From an uncultured Collinsella sp. (GTDB lineage Bacteria > Actinomycetota > Coriobacteriia > Coriobacteriales > Coriobacteriaceae), in NCBI GenBank assembly GCA_900551305.1, contig URVK01000088.1:1-6714 (forward strand): a stretch of 6,714 nucleotides of DNA, in the 5' to 3' direction. Under the pieces are notes generated by a model. The model was not told the DNA's origin and searched no databases. It worked only from the letters and a program-made list of their open reading frames with translations. Shown here piece by piece: positions 5,845-6,714 of the stretch. Both the position numbers and the translations under genes were made by a program. Position 1 is the stretch's first letter; every line of letters starts with the position of its first letter.

Positions 5845-6714
5845 CTACTCGGCGTCGGGGACCTCGTAGGTGGCCGCCGGCGTGTTGTCGCACACGACGG
5901 TAAAGCCGCCGTCCTTGTCGACATCGACCGTCACCTGATCGCCCTCACGCACCGTGCCATCGATGATAGCGGCGGCGATGGCATCCACGACCTCGCGCTG
6001 AACCAGACGCTTGAGCGGACGGGCGCCAAAGACCGGGTCCAAGCCGCCCACGGCGAGCATCTGCTTGGCCGCCGGGGTGATGGCAAGCGTCATGCGCTCC
6101 TTGGCCAGACGTGCACGGACGTCGGCGAGCTGAATATCGACGATCTTCTCGATCTGCGCCATGCCAAGCGGATGGAACACCACGATATCGTCGATACGGT
6201 TGAGGAACTCGGGACGGAAGGTCTGAGCCATGGCCGCGTCGACCTGATGGCGCATCTCCTCCTCGTTCTTGCCGGAAAGCTCAGCGATAGCCTTGGAGCC
6301 CACGTTAGACGTCATGATGATGATCGTGTTCTTGAAGGATACCTGGCGACCCTGACCGTCGGTCAGACGGCCGTCGTCAAGCACCTGCAGCAGCACGTTG
6401 AAGACATCCGGGTGAGCCTTCTCCATCTCGTCGAGCAAGATCACGGAATACGGACGACGGCGCACGGCCTCGGTGAGCTGGCCGCCCTCGTCGTAACCCA
6501 CGTATCCCGGGGGCGCACCGATCAGACGCTGGACGCTGAACTTCTCCATGTACTCGGACATGTCGATACGCACGAGCGCGCGCTCGTCGTCGAACAGGCA
6601 CTCGGCAAGCGCCTTGGCGAGCTCGGTCTTGCCCACGCCGGTGGGGCCCAGGAAGAAGAAGCTGCCGATGGGCTTGTCCGGGTCGGAGAGACCCGCACGG
6701 CTGCGGCGCACGGC
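5845..6714 (-). CDS. clpB: ATP-dependent chaperone ClpB, C-terminal part (partial at window edge)
   Basis: Hsp100 disaggregase that threads aggregated proteins through a hexameric ring with DnaK/DnaJ/GrpE; cytoplasmic. The visible 289 codons are the second AAA+ domain and C-terminal end, entering from beyond 6714 with AVRRSRAGL. In order they hold Walker A GPTGVGKT (6648-6625), the pore loop [13 protein letters not shown], Walker [27 protein letters not shown], sensor 1 MTSNVGS, the arginine-finger segment [11 protein letters not shown] and sensor 2 GARPLKR. A short acidic tail ends [18 protein letters not shown] and [10 protein letters not shown] fit ClpB better than ClpC, and there is no ClpP-binding loop signature in the visible part. 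The stop TAG at 5845-5847 is followed by a strong terminator. The start and any HrcA/HspR site lie outside the window. All key residues visible are intact. Confidence 0.95.
   Translation of the reverse strand, partial: AVRRSRAGLSDPDKPIGSFFFLGPTGVGKTELAKALAECLFDDERALVRIDMSEYMEKFSVQRLIGAPPGYVGYDEGGQLTEAVRRRPYSVILLDEMEKAHPDVFNVLLQVLDDGRLTDGQGRQVSFKNTIIIMTSNVGSKAIAELSGKNEEEMRHQVDAAMAQTFRPEFLNRIDDIVVFHPLGMAQIEKIVDIQLADVRARLAKERMTLAITPAAKQMLAVGGLDPVFGARPLKRLVQREVVDAIAAAIIDGTVREGDQVTVDVDKDGGFTVVCDNTPAATYEVPDAE

Noticed and set aside
1..6714. CRISPR array, tRNA, rRNA, insertion sequence or attachment site
   Set aside because: No regularly spaced direct repeats, cloverleaf-like sequence, transposase or integrase fragment was seen on either strand.

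Overview
The window is about 60% GC, with short intergenic regions and strong AAGGAG-type ribosome binding sites. Gene content and protein style suggest a gut Coriobacteriia actinobacterium, most like Collinsella. That assignment rests on recognition of protein style, not on a search. No tRNA, rRNA, CRISPR array or transposase is visible.

Left part (1-3763): a divergent locus. Leftward runs a large iron-sulfur flavoprotein oxidoreductase gene, starting at 1733 and leaving the window at base 1. It has a frameshift at about position 257, inside the dinucleotide-binding glycine motif, so as sequenced the protein stops just after its Fe-S domains. Rightward runs a TetR-family regulator (1922-2584), followed 63 bp later by a multi-spanning membrane protein (2648-3655) resembling the DUF5692 family, and then a clear intrinsic terminator (3724-3763). 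The 188-bp region between the divergent starts holds two 15-bp palindromes of the form TTGAC-N5-GTCAA. They nest in a larger 46-bp symmetric arrangement, with a weaker third site nearer the TetR start. The simple reading is that the TetR protein controls itself, the membrane protein and the oxidoreductase in response to an unknown small molecule that the enzyme may reduce and the membrane protein may sense or move.

Middle (3893-5395): a 500-residue single-pass membrane protein with a strongly acidic cytoplasmic N-terminus and a large extracytoplasmic part; function unknown. A long near-perfect inverted repeat (5437-5501) follows, between this gene and a convergent small gene. It looks like a dispersed palindromic repeat or a bidirectional terminator.

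Right part (5527-6714), leftward: the C-terminal third of the disaggregase ClpB (cut by the window edge), its intrinsic terminator (5765-5800), and a 61-residue, Pro/Ala/Lys-repeat, probably disordered small protein with a good ribosome binding site.

The most notable items are the nested operator architecture, the TetR/membrane-protein/Fe-S flavoenzyme locus as a possible substrate-induced reductive system, the frameshift in the enzyme, and the long palindrome.
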